Part shown: piece after piece, positions 17,609 through 25,736 of the stretch
Layout: the number at the start of each line of letters is the position of its first letter
Numbering within the stretch: position 1 is the stretch's first letter
From: Streptomyces sp. NRRL WC-3626
GTDB taxonomy: Bacteria; Actinomycetota; Actinomycetes; Streptomycetales; Streptomycetaceae
NCBI RefSeq assembly: GCF_000718785.1
Contig: NZ_JOCA01000023.1
Coordinates: 186,001 to 250,000 of the forward strand
DNA: 64,000 nucleotides
Direction of reading: 5' to 3'
Notes under the pieces: model-generated
Databases searched by the model: none
What the model was told of the DNA's origin: nothing
Seen by the model: the letters and a program-made list of their open reading frames with translations, nothing else
Made by a program: the position numbers and the translations under genes

Positions 17609-18321
17609 ACGGGAGCAGGAGGCCCGTGCCCCTCCTGGCACGGGACGGAGCCGTCGTCCTCACCGGCTACGAGAACACCGCCGACGCCCTCGTGGTCGCC
17701 GCGGCCCGCGTCCTCGGCAGCCGCCTGCGTGAGCTGTACCCGCATCGCGTGCGCACCTCGCAGGACGCCGGTCCCGTCCACCTGCACGCCGACAGCTTCG
17801 ACCTCGTCGTCGACGTCGGCGGCGTGCCCAGCAGGCGGCGCCACCCGGATGAGGACCACGTCCTGATCCAGTACGTCCGGCCCGCTCGCTCCGGGGGCGA
17901 CTCCTGCGCGCTCGACGCGTACGGCTTCGTCGACGGCCTCGCGTCGACCGACCCCACCCTCCTGGACTTCCTCACCGGCACCGACGTCGACCTGTACGGC
18001 AAGTGGGCGGGACTGCGCGGACTTCCCTCCACCCCACGCGTCGCCCGGCACGTCGAGTACACCCGCACCGGCCGCCGCATCGTCCGCCGCACCGACGGGG
18101 CCGTCCCCCTGCACCGTGATCCGGACACCGACCGGGTGCGCGCCATGCTGACCCGCTTCGACGAGACCGTGCACGCCCTCGAACCGACCCTCCCGCGCTT
18201 CCGGCTTGCCGAGGGCGACATCCTCGTCCTCGACAACTACCGCTGCCGGCACGGCCGCGACGCGCACACCGGTGAGCGCACCGTCCGCATCCTCACCCTG
18301 CGCACGGCCGACGCCCGCTGA
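17605..18321 (+). CDS. TauD/TfdA-like Fe(II)/2-oxoglutarate dioxygenase
   Basis: A 238-residue cytoplasmic oxygenase. The iron-binding triad is visible as His-x-Asp in GPVHLHADSFDL and the distal His in NYRCRHGRDAHTGERTVRIL. RILTL/ARTADAR follows, with Arg residues expected to bind 2-oxoglutarate. It is shorter than TauD but complete across the fold. The start is uncertain: GTG 17605 is coupled to the small ORF stop; GTG 17626 is an alternative but too close to an AGGAGG. It sits last in the riboswitch-1 operon, where a dioxygenase is unexpected. Its substrate might be a chelator precursor. Confidence 0.82.
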   Translation: MNGSRRPVPLLARDGAVVLTGYENTADALVVAAARVLGSRLRELYPHRVRTSQDAGPVHLHADSFDLVVDVGGVPSRRRHPDEDHVLIQYVRPARSGGDSCALDAYGFVDGLASTDPTLLDFLTGTDVDLYGKWAGLRGLPSTPRVARHVEYTRTGRRIVRRTDGAVPLHRDPDTDRVRAMLTRFDETVHALEPTLPRFRLAEGDILVLDNYRCRHGRDAHTGERTVRILTLRTADAR

Positions 18322-18364
18322 GTGAGCCTCCACTGCGGTGGCGCGAACCAGCGCCTCCGCAGGG

Positions 18365-18500
18365 AGAGAAGGCGTGGGAACACGCACTAGGCTGCAAGTG
18401 CCTCGTGGGGGAAGTCCGGTCGAAGTCCGGCGCTGTCCCGCAACGGTAGGCGGAGTCCCGTACGGGGTTCCGTGAGCCCGATTACCCGCGGTGGTGAAGC
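18365..18500 (+). promoter_or_regulatory. Cobalamin riboswitch 2
   Basis: The conserved core GGGGGAAGTCCGGTCGAAGT is followed by CCGGCGCTGTCCCGCAACGG, and further on by the B12-box variant GAGCCCGATTACCCGCGG (18473-18490). Exact ends are approximate. It precedes the BtuC-like permease gene and gives the importer its own B12 control, independent of riboswitch 1. Confidence 0.9.
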
Positions 18501-18609
18501 TCCTGTCAATCGCCGTGGACTGCGAGAGGGCGCTGCGCGGGGCGCCCGGCGCCCGGAGCTGCTCCTTCGATCACGTAGGTGCACGGCCCGAGGCGAAAGC
18601 GATCCGCCT

Positions 18610-19713
18610 GTGGCCACGCTCCGCGACCGCACACCCGCCGTACCGCACCGCACCACGAGCGGCGGGCCCCCACCGCCCCGGCGCGTCCCGTTGCCCCTGC
18701 TCGTGACCGGCCTGTGCGTCGCGCTCCCCGTCTCCCTGGCCTGCGGGGCGGGCATCGGGGCGTCGGGACTCTCGTGGGGCGAGGCGCTGCACTACCTCTG
18801 GGCGGGGCTGACCGGTGGGTCCATAGCTCCGGACGAGGTCTCCTCCTACGTCATCGTGTGGGAACTGCGCTTCCCGCGGGCCGTGTTGGCGGCGGTCGTC
18901 GGCGCCGGTCTGGCGGCCGTGGGCGTCGCTGTCCAGGCCATGGTCCGCAACGCGCTCGCGGACCCGTTCGTCCTCGGCATCTCCTCCGGCGCGGGCGTGG
19001 GAGCCAACGCCGTGCTCATCTTCGGCGCCTTCGGCGCACTCGGTGTCTGGGCGCTGTCCATGGCGGCGTTCCTCTCCGCGCTCGCCGCCATGGCACTGGT
19101 GTACGCGGTCGCCCGGACCCCGCGGGGCCTGACACCGCTCCGCCTCCTGCTGACCGGTACCGCGATGTACTACGGCTTCTCCGCCGTGACCACGTTCATG
19201 GTCTTCGCCGCCGAGCACGGTGAAGCGGCCCGCTCCGCCATGATGTGGCTGCTCGGCAGTCTGGGCGGCGCGAACTGGTCCTCCGTACCGATCGCCGCGG
19301 GCGCGGTGCTCGGCGGCCTCGTCCACCTCGGATGGTCGGCCCGGCGCCTGAACGCCCTGGCGATGGGCGACGAGACCGCTGCCGCACTGGGAGTGGACCC
19401 CGGGCGGCTGCGCAGGGAACTCTTCCTCACGACCGCCGCCGTCACCGGGGCGGTGGTCGCGGTCAGCGGGGCGATCGGCTTCGTGGGCCTGATGGTTCCG
19501 CACGCCGCCCGGATGCTGGTCGGGGCGGACCACCGCCGGCTGCTGGCCGTCGCGCCCCTGGCCGGCGCCGTGCTGCTGGTCTGGGTCGACATCCTGTCGC
19601 GCGTGGTGCTCGCCCCCGCCGAACTGCCGCTGGGCGTATTGACGGCAGCGATCGGCGTGCCCTGCTTCGTCCTGCTCATGCGCCGCCGCACCTGCACCTT
19701 CGGAGGCGCGTGA
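18610..19713 (+). CDS. ABC importer permease, FecCD/BtuC family
   Basis: A 367-residue membrane protein with about ten helices. Family motifs are LRFPRAVLAAVVGAGLA, VQAMVRNALADPFVLGISSGA and the ATPase-contact segment AIGFVGLMVPHAARMLVG. GTG 18610 is the most likely start, but the RBS is weak and a long upstream frame without similarity overlaps the riboswitch. It takes up cobalamin, as judged from the riboswitch directly upstream; siderophore permeases share the fold. It is coupled to the ATPase gene (TGATG). Confidence 0.9.
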   Translation: MATLRDRTPAVPHRTTSGGPPPPRRVPLPLLVTGLCVALPVSLACGAGIGASGLSWGEALHYLWAGLTGGSIAPDEVSSYVIVWELRFPRAVLAAVVGAGLAAVGVAVQAMVRNALADPFVLGISSGAGVGANAVLIFGAFGALGVWALSMAAFLSALAAMALVYAVARTPRGLTPLRLLLTGTAMYYGFSAVTTFMVFAAEHGEAARSAMMWLLGSLGGANWSSVPIAAGAVLGGLVHLGWSARRLNALAMGDETAAALGVDPGRLRRELFLTTAAVTGAVVAVSGAIGFVGLMVPHAARMLVGADHRRLLAVAPLAGAVLLVWVDILSRVVLAPAELPLGVLTAAIGVPCFVLLMRRRTCTFGGA

Positions 19714-20486
19714 TGCAGGTCGACATCGACACGGTCACCGTGGAGATCTCCGGCACGCGGCTGGTGGAGGACGTTTCGCTGCGGGCGGGCAGCGGTCAGG
19801 TCGTGGGACTCGTCGGGCCCAACGGCAGTGGTAAGTCGACCCTGTTGCGATGCGTCTACCGGGCCCTGCGTCCCACGGCCGGTGCGGTACGTCTGGACGG
19901 CGACGACCTGCTGGCCATGAACACGCGCGAGAGCGCACGCCGGCTCGCCGCCCTTCCCCAGGAAGCGGTCGCGGAGTTCGACTTCACGGTGGCCGAGGTC
20001 GTGGCCATGGGCAGGCTGCCGCACCAGGGGGCGGTGGCCCGGGACACCGACGAGGACCGGCGCACGTGTGCCGCCGCGCTGGAAGGAGCCGGCGCCGGCC
20101 ACCTGGCCCACCGGGGCTTCCTCACGCTCTCCGGCGGCGAGAAGCAACGGGTCCTGATCGCCCGCGCACTCGCCCAGCAGCCACAGGTCCTGGTGCTGGA
20201 CGAGCCCACCAACCACCTCGACATCGCCCAGCAGCTGGAGGTCCTGTCCCTGGTCCGGGCCAGCGGGCTGACCGTGCTCACCGCGCTGCACGACCTCAAC
20301 CTCGCCGCGCTCCACTGCGACCTCCTCCACGTCATCGACGGCGGACGGATCGTCACCTCCGGCGCCCCCCACGACGTCCTCACGCCCGTCCTGCTGGCCG
20401 ACGTCTTCGGCGTCCGGGCGCACCGCGTCCCCCACCCCGAAACAGGCGCGGTCCAACTGCTCTTCGACCGTCTCCCCACCCAGTAG
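19713..20486 (+). CDS. ABC importer ATPase, BtuD/FepC family
   Basis: A 257-residue ATP-binding subunit. Motifs: Walker A GPNGSGKST, Q-loop LAALPQEAV, signature LSGGEKQRVLIARA, Walker B VLVLDEPTNHLDI and the switch His in TALHDLNLAA. The ATG at 19713 overlaps the permease stop and has GGAGG eight bases upstream. It energises the adjacent permease. It is a standard FecE/BtuD-type member, with the usual C-terminal DVFGVRAH segment. Confidence 0.93.
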   Translation: MQVDIDTVTVEISGTRLVEDVSLRAGSGQVVGLVGPNGSGKSTLLRCVYRALRPTAGAVRLDGDDLLAMNTRESARRLAALPQEAVAEFDFTVAEVVAMGRLPHQGAVARDTDEDRRTCAAALEGAGAGHLAHRGFLTLSGGEKQRVLIARALAQQPQVLVLDEPTNHLDIAQQLEVLSLVRASGLTVLTALHDLNLAALHCDLLHVIDGGRIVTSGAPHDVLTPVLLADVFGVRAHRVPHPETGAVQLLFDRLPTQ

Positions 20487-20522
20487 CCCTCTCCCCGGTC
20501 CCCTCGAAGGAGTCACCGTCCC

Positions 20523-21545
20523 ATGCCCAACCTCATACGCCCCGCCGCCCTCGCCCTCGTCCTGGCCCTCACCGTCACCGGCTGCGGAGCGGACGTCTCG
20601 TCGGAGGAGGGAAAGCGAGACGGCGCCCGGGCCTCCGGCAGCCACTATCCGGTCACGGTCGAGAACTGCGGTGAGAAGAGGACGTTCGAGAGGGCTCCGC
20701 AGCGCGTGGTCACCAACGACGTCGGCATCACCGAGATCATGTTCGCCCTCCGCCTGGAGGACCACATGGCCGGATACGTCATGCCCGACGACAAGGGCGA
20801 CCTCACCACGGTGCCGTGGAAGGACGGTTACCGGAAGACCGAGTGGCTCTCGAAGGATCGCATCAACAAGGAGCTGGTCTTGGACGCCCGTGCCGACCTG
20901 GTCTTCGCGGGCTGGAACTACGGCTTCAACGAGGGCGAAGGCTTCACGCCCGCCGCGCTGCGTCGCCTGGGCATCGACTCGTACCTGCTCAGCGAGTCGT
21001 GCCGCAACGGACAGGGCAAGGCCCGCGGCGTGATGCCACCGCTCGACGCGCTGTACACGGACCTGCGGAATCTGGGCAAGGTGTTCGACGTCGAGGAGAG
21101 GGCCGAGACCCTGATCACCGAGTTTCGCGAGCAGGTGGCCGAAGCACAGGCGGAGGCACCGAAGGGCGCCGACCGGCCGCGTGTGTTCCTCTACGACAGC
21201 GGGGAGGACAAGCCGTTCACGTCCGGTGCCTTCGCGGGGCCCCACGACATCATCACCAAGGCCGGCGGCGACCACATCATGAAGGACCTCCAGGACAGCT
21301 GGACCACCGTGGGCTGGGAGACGGTCGTCGCCCGCGACCCCGAGGTCATCGTGATCAACGACTACGGGGACATCACCGCGGAACAGAAGCGGAAGTTCCT
21401 CACGTCCTACAAGCCGCTCGCGAACGTCTCCGCCGTCAAGAACGACCGGATAGTCACCCTCGACTACGTCGACCTCGTCGAGAGTCCGCGCAACCCCGCG
21501 GCCATCAGCTCACTCGCGGCGGACCTGAGGAACCTCCGCTCCTGA
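20523..21545 (+). CDS. ABC importer substrate-binding lipoprotein (BtuF/FepB-like)
   Basis: A 340-residue lipoprotein with a signal peptide and lipobox LTVTGCG. The two-lobe class III binding-protein fold is suggested by PQRVVTNDVGITEIMFAL and DPEVIVINDYGD, joined by a long helix. It is 36 bp after the ATPase with AAGGAG. Cobalamin is the likely ligand because of riboswitch 2; a ferric chelate is the main alternative. A hairpin at 21618 follows. Confidence 0.9.
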   Translation: MPNLIRPAALALVLALTVTGCGADVSSEEGKRDGARASGSHYPVTVENCGEKRTFERAPQRVVTNDVGITEIMFALRLEDHMAGYVMPDDKGDLTTVPWKDGYRKTEWLSKDRINKELVLDARADLVFAGWNYGFNEGEGFTPAALRRLGIDSYLLSESCRNGQGKARGVMPPLDALYTDLRNLGKVFDVEERAETLITEFREQVAEAQAEAPKGADRPRVFLYDSGEDKPFTSGAFAGPHDIITKAGGDHIMKDLQDSWTTVGWETVVARDPEVIVINDYGDITAEQKRKFLTSYKPLANVSAVKNDRIVTLDYVDLVESPRNPAAISSLAADLRNLRS

Positions 21546-21617
21546 GCCCCGGGCCGTCTCGGCCGACCGTCCGAAGTCCGGGAGAGCCGACCCTCCGCCG
21601 TCACGCGGCAGGGAGGC

Positions 21618-21640
21618 GAAGCCGGCACCTTCCCGGCTTC
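21618..21640 (+). terminator. Hairpin after the B12-type importer
   Basis: A perfect 8-bp stem, GAAGCCGG and CCGGCTTC with a 7-base loop, followed by a pyrimidine-rich stretch. It separates the B12-type importer operon from the zinc-type operon. Confidence 0.55.
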
Positions 21641-21704
21641 TTCGTCCCCTCCGGGAACCGAGCGCCTCTTCCGTCCGACTGCTGTGAGGAGGCGGGGAGG
21701 TGGC

Positions 21705-22340
21705 ATGGAAGGGCTGGATGTCCGGATGTCGGGCGTCGTGTGCCGGCACGGCCGGGTCGAGGCCGTGCGCGACGTCGATCTCGACATCGTGCGCGGGCAG
21801 CGAGTGGCGCTGACCGGTACCAACGGGTCGGGCAAGACCACGTTGCTGCGTGCCGTTCTGGGGCTGCACCGGCATGGCGCGGGCCGGATCCTGGTGGGTG
21901 GCCGGGACACCGGGAGCGCCACGGAGTGGGCGTGGCGGCGACAGGCGTGCGCGTGGATCCCGCAGAAACCGGCGACCGGCCGTTTTCCCTTGCTGGCAGG
22001 CGAGTTGCTGGCCAGCGGCGGTGCGCGTGCCGAGGCGGCGGAGGCGGCCGACAAGCTCGGGGTCGGGCATCTCGCCGACCGGCCGTTGCATACATTGTCC
22101 GGTGGTCAGCTCCAGCGCATGTACCTGGCGCGGGCGGTCGGCTGTGTGGCGGCGGGGGCGGGCGTCCTGCTCGCCGACGAGCCGACCGCCGCCCTCGACT
22201 TCTCCGGTCAGGAGGAGGCGGCCGACGTACTGCTCTCCCTGCCGGTGACCGTCGTGGTCGTCACGCACGACCGGGCTCTGGCCGAGCGCTGCGACCGGGT
22301 GCTGGAGATGGCCGCGGGACGTCTGCGGGAGGTCCGGTGA
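21705..22340 (+). CDS. Metal (zinc/manganese) ABC importer ATPase
   Basis: A 211-residue ATPase, short for its class. Motifs: Walker A GTNGSGKTT, signature LSGGQLQRMYLARA, Walker B VLLADEPTAALDF and VVTHDRALAE. It is ZnuC-like by its neighbours. The ATG at 21705 follows GGGGAGG; an in-frame GTG at 21684 is possible. Translation is coupled to the permease gene by a GTGA overlap. I see no Zur-box-like palindrome in the 64 bp upstream, so any metal control is not visible. Confidence 0.88.
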   Translation: MEGLDVRMSGVVCRHGRVEAVRDVDLDIVRGQRVALTGTNGSGKTTLLRAVLGLHRHGAGRILVGGRDTGSATEWAWRRQACAWIPQKPATGRFPLLAGELLASGGARAEAAEAADKLGVGHLADRPLHTLSGGQLQRMYLARAVGCVAAGAGVLLADEPTAALDFSGQEEAADVLLSLPVTVVVVTHDRALAERCDRVLEMAAGRLREVR

Positions 22341-23206
22341 GCGCCCTGGCCGCGGCCGACGTCGGTCAGCTCCTGCAACTCGTGCCCGTCCAACGGGCCG
22401 GTATCGCCCTGCTGGTGGCCGCGGTCGGGCTGCCGGTGATCGGGGTCGTGATCGTCGGCCTCGACATCATGCCGGTGCGGTTCGCGATGATGCATGTCGC
22501 ACTCCTGGGCATCGCCGTCGCTCTGCTGACCGGGCTCGATCCCATGCTGTGCGCGCTGGTGGCCTGCGCGCTCGCCGGCGCCGGAGTCGCTCCGCTGGCC
22601 CGTACCCCGGACGGTCTGTCAGGTGCCATGGGTCTGCTGATGAGTCTGGCGATCGCCGCCGCCCTGCTCGTGCTGGCCGTCTCCGGCGTCAACGCGGCGG
22701 GCGCCTTCTCCCTGCTCTGGGGATCCATCCTCTCGGTCGGTATTGCCGACCTGTGGCTGCTCGTCGTGTTGGCCGTCGTCGTACCGGCTCTTTTCTGGTG
22801 GCGTCGCAGAGACATCGCGCTCCTCCTCTACGACCGTGAACTCGCCCTGGCCTCGGGCGTGCGGGTCGACCGGCTCACCCTCGTGCTGCTGGTCCTGGTC
22901 GCGGTGTCCGTCGCCGGAGCCATCAAGCTCACCGGTGCTCTCCTCGTCGACGCGCTGACGCTTCTTCCGGCCCTCGCCGCCCGGCGGCTGGGCCGCTCCC
23001 TGCTGTCCATCACCGTGTGGGCGGTCGGCATCGGCGTGGTCGTGAACCTGACCGGGTTCCTGGTCGCGCTCCGGTTCGACTGGCCGCCCGGGCCCGTCCT
23101 CGTCCTTACGGCCGGCGTGGTCGTCCTCGCCGTCCATCTCGTACCCGAACGGAGAATCAGCTCATGGCGCGCACCCGCGTCCGCATCACTCCCCTCCTCG
23201 CACTGA
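22337..23206 (+). CDS. Metal (zinc/manganese) ABC importer permease
   Basis: A 289-residue ABC-3 family permease with about eight helices. Characteristic text is LDIMPVRFAMMHVALLGIA near the N-terminus, LLWGSILSVG and the coupling segment VSVAGAIKLTGALLVDALTLLPALAA-like region (22900-22980). GTG 22337 overlaps the ATPase stop. The 3' end overlaps the start of the binding-protein gene by 43 bp, a tight operon. ZnuB/MntB-like proteins of this family carry zinc or manganese. Confidence 0.9.
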   Translation: MSALAAADVGQLLQLVPVQRAGIALLVAAVGLPVIGVVIVGLDIMPVRFAMMHVALLGIAVALLTGLDPMLCALVACALAGAGVAPLARTPDGLSGAMGLLMSLAIAAALLVLAVSGVNAAGAFSLLWGSILSVGIADLWLLVVLAVVVPALFWWRRRDIALLLYDRELALASGVRVDRLTLVLLVLVAVSVAGAIKLTGALLVDALTLLPALAARRLGRSLLSITVWAVGIGVVVNLTGFLVALRFDWPPGPVLVLTAGVVVLAVHLVPERRISSWRAPASASLPSSH

Positions 23207-23985
23207 GTTTCAGCGCGGCCCTCCTGCTGACGGCCACCGGCTGTGGTGGGGAAAGCGACACGTCGTCCTCCTCATCCGACGCGGACGCGGCGGGGAAGGG
23301 CACCGGCCCGGTCGTGGTCGCCACGACCAGCTGGGAAGGGGCGTTCGCCAAGGCCGCCGGCGCCGAGGACGTCAAGGTCATCGTGCCGGAGTCGGTGCAG
23401 CACGCCCCCGACTACGACCCGAAACCCTCCGATCTCGCGGCCGTGGCGGACGCCGACTTCGTGTTGTACGCGCCCTTCGAGCCGTACGCGGAGAAGTTCA
23501 AGGAAGCCGCCGGAGGAGACGCCGAACTGGTCGAGGTCGATCTCGACAACGACGCGGACAAGGCCAAGGCCGAGGTGACCCGGCTGGGCAAGATGTTCGG
23601 CACCGAGGACACCGCCGCCGAGTGGATCGCCTCGTTCGACACCGAGTACGGCAAGCTGCAGAAGGACCTCAAGAGCGCCTGGCCGGACGCCAAGGCGCCC
23701 ACCGTCGTGGCCCAGGTCTTCTCCGCCTGGTCGGCGAAGCTGGCCGGGGCCGAGGTGGTCGGCACGTACGGCCCCGAGGCCGTGACGGCCAAGCAGTTGT
23801 CCGACCTGTCCAAGAAGAGGCCCCAACTGGTGCTCGACAACGTGCACATGACGACCGGCACCGTGCTGCCCGACTCGGGCGCGCGTCAGGTGGGGATCGT
23901 CAACTACCCGGACAAGGGCATGGATCTGCTGACCGTCTACAAGAACGCGGCGACGACGCTGGAGAAGGCGATGAACGCCTCCTGA
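23164..23985 (+). CDS. Zinc-type ABC importer binding lipoprotein
   Basis: A 273-residue cluster A-I binding protein. It has a signal peptide with lipobox LTATGCG, a Ser/Asp linker, then VVVATTSWEGAFAKAAGAED and the metal-ligand segment VPESVQHAPDYDPKPSDL, close to the ZnuA pattern. DNVHMTTGT carries another His. There is no long His-rich loop. It overlaps the permease gene by 43 bp and is the last gene before a strong terminator. Zinc is the best guess; manganese is possible. Confidence 0.88.
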   Translation: MARTRVRITPLLALSFSAALLLTATGCGGESDTSSSSSDADAAGKGTGPVVVATTSWEGAFAKAAGAEDVKVIVPESVQHAPDYDPKPSDLAAVADADFVLYAPFEPYAEKFKEAAGGDAELVEVDLDNDADKAKAEVTRLGKMFGTEDTAAEWIASFDTEYGKLQKDLKSAWPDAKAPTVVAQVFSAWSAKLAGAEVVGTYGPEAVTAKQLSDLSKKRPQLVLDNVHMTTGTVLPDSGARQVGIVNYPDKGMDLLTVYKNAATTLEKAMNAS

Positions 23986-23994
23986 GCCGTGGCA

Positions 23995-24046
23995 CCGGAC
24001 GACAAGGGCCGCTCGGGGAACACTCCGAGCGGCCCTTGTCGTCCGG
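23995..24046. terminator. Strong 22-bp hairpin terminator
   Basis: A perfect 22-bp stem (23995-24016 with 24025-24046) around the 8-base loop GGAACACT. It lies between the zinc-type operon and the converging ligase gene, so it probably terminates both strands. Confidence 0.85.
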
Positions 24047-24065
24047 CGGGTCAGCCGGCCGAAGC

Positions 24066-25736
24066 CTAAGGCTGCTGCTGTCGCTCCGCTTCGGGCGTGC
24101 ACCGTTCCCGCAGTACCGCCCGGTCCGGCTTGCCGGCCGGCGTCAGGGGCAGCTCACTCAGCACCAGCAGGCGCTCGGGGTGTTTGCGTCGTTCCAGACC
24201 TCGCGTGTCCAGGTGGGCGCACAGTTCCTCCAACGTGGGCGCCGCCTCGTCCCTGGGCACGACGCAGGCCGCGAGCCGCTCGCCCATCAGCGGGTCGGGC
24301 ACGCCGACGCAGACCACGTCCCGGACCGCCGGGTGCGCGGCCAGTTCGACCTCGACCTCGGCGGGGCTGATGTTCGCACCACCGCGGATCACCACGTCCT
24401 TCAGCCGTCCGACGACCCGGAGCGTGCCATCGTCGTCGATGAGACCGAGGTCCCCGGTGCGCACCCAGCCGTCCTCGGTGCGGTAGCGGGTGTCGAGGTC
24501 GGGGGCGGCGACGTAGCACAGCGGTGTCATCGGGCCACGGGCGACGATCTCACCGACCGTGCCCTCGCCGACCTCCCGCAGCTCACGGGTGCCGGGGACG
24601 GCGATCCGTATGTCGGCGACCCGGGGGTCGGGTTGTCCCGCGGCGATGCCGGGCCGTTCGTCGCCATCGGGGGAGCCGTGCGTCAGCCCGGTGTGGCAGT
24701 TGACGCCGTCGGCGGAGCCGTAGAGATTGACGACCGGGCAGCCGAAGGCCAGGCGGGCCTCGGCCGCGGTGGCCTCGTCCAGGGGCGAGCCGCCGACGAC
24801 CACGGCCGTCGGCGGGGCGAACGGCCGGTGTCCGCCCTCCGCGATCCGGTCGAGCATCATGCGGATCATGGTCGGTACGCCCAGGACGTGGGTCGGTTCG
24901 TGTTCGGCGAGCGCCTCCAGGGCGGCCTCGGGGGTGAAGTGGTCGAGCAGGACCAGGGTTCCGCCGTGCCGGGCGAGGGTGACCGGGGTGCCGTTGCTGC
25001 CGAAGGCGGAGGCCAGCGGGACCAGGAAGAGGCAGCGCGGCGGGCGCCCGTCGGGTATGAGGGAGCCGAGGAAGTTGCCCCGGCCGCCGGCCAGGGCGTT
25101 GTGCGAGTAGGCCACCATCTTCGGCTCGGACTCCGACCCGGAGGACACGAGGATGCGGGCGGCGGTGTCGGGATCGGGACGGGCCGGCAGGAACGTCTTC
25201 GGGTCGGTGCGCATCAGGGCCGACAGCGGGACGGCTCCCTCCGGTGCGGCGCCCGCCGGCCCCGCGGCGACGACCGTCCGCAGGGCGGGCAGTTCACCCG
25301 TCAGCTTCAGTAGGTCGGACGCATGGTGGTTGCCCCGGTGTTCGGCTGCCGCGATCACCGCGACCGCCTCCGATCTGCGCAGCAGTGAGGCCGCCTCGCG
25401 CCCGCCCCGCCCGACCGGGAAGGGCAGTGCCACCGCGCCCAGGGCGGCGAGCGCGAGGTCCGCGACGACGGCGTCGCGGCCGCCCGGCAGCTGGACGCCG
25501 ACGATGTCACCGGCGTGTATCCCGAGGCCGGAGAGCCCGGCGGCCAGACATCGGGCCTTGCGGTCCAGCGCGGTGTAACAGAGTTTCCCCTTGCCGTCGA
25601 GGACCGCCGTACGGTGCGGGTCGGCGATCTGACGGGCGCGGTAGAGGCTGTAGAGGTCCAGGTCGGGGCAGGTTCCCTCCACGGCCCAGGTACGGCGCAG
25701 CGTGGCGGGCAGCAGGTCGTGCAGGGCGACGGTCAT
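24066..25736 (-). CDS. Acyl-CoA synthetase / AMP-dependent ligase
   Basis: A 556-residue adenylating enzyme. The AMP-binding loop is SSGSESEPKM, less Thr/Gly-rich than the usual TSGTTGxPK. GSADGV (A5 region), WVRTGDLGLIDDDG, GRLKDVVIRGGANISP and the A10 lysine in LTPAGKPDRAV are all present. It should activate a carboxylic acid and form its CoA ester. ATG 25736 overlaps the stop of the upstream CoA-transferase gene (ATGA), so the two are coupled. Neighbours suggest a CoA-linked pathway; the acid is unknown. Confidence 0.9.
   Translation of the reverse strand: MTVALHDLLPATLRRTWAVEGTCPDLDLYSLYRARQIADPHRTAVLDGKGKLCYTALDRKARCLAAGLSGLGIHAGDIVGVQLPGGRDAVVADLALAALGAVALPFPVGRGGREAASLLRRSEAVAVIAAAEHRGNHHASDLLKLTGELPALRTVVAAGPAGAAPEGAVPLSALMRTDPKTFLPARPDPDTAARILVSSGSESEPKMVAYSHNALAGGRGNFLGSLIPDGRPPRCLFLVPLASAFGSNGTPVTLARHGGTLVLLDHFTPEAALEALAEHEPTHVLGVPTMIRMMLDRIAEGGHRPFAPPTAVVVGGSPLDEATAAEARLAFGCPVVNLYGSADGVNCHTGLTHGSPDGDERPGIAAGQPDPRVADIRIAVPGTRELREVGEGTVGEIVARGPMTPLCYVAAPDLDTRYRTEDGWVRTGDLGLIDDDGTLRVVGRLKDVVIRGGANISPAEVEVELAAHPAVRDVVCVGVPDPLMGERLAACVVPRDEAAPTLEELCAHLDTRGLERRKHPERLLVLSELPLTPAGKPDRAVLRERCTPEAERQQQP

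Noticed and set aside
19170..21275. Reverse open frame opposite the B12-type importer
   Set aside because: Antisense to three genes with clear ABC-importer motifs; no plausible protein.
21546..21704. Zur box or third riboswitch before the zinc-type importer
   Set aside because: Only a terminator-like hairpin is visible; no TGaaAat-type palindrome and no aptamer core.
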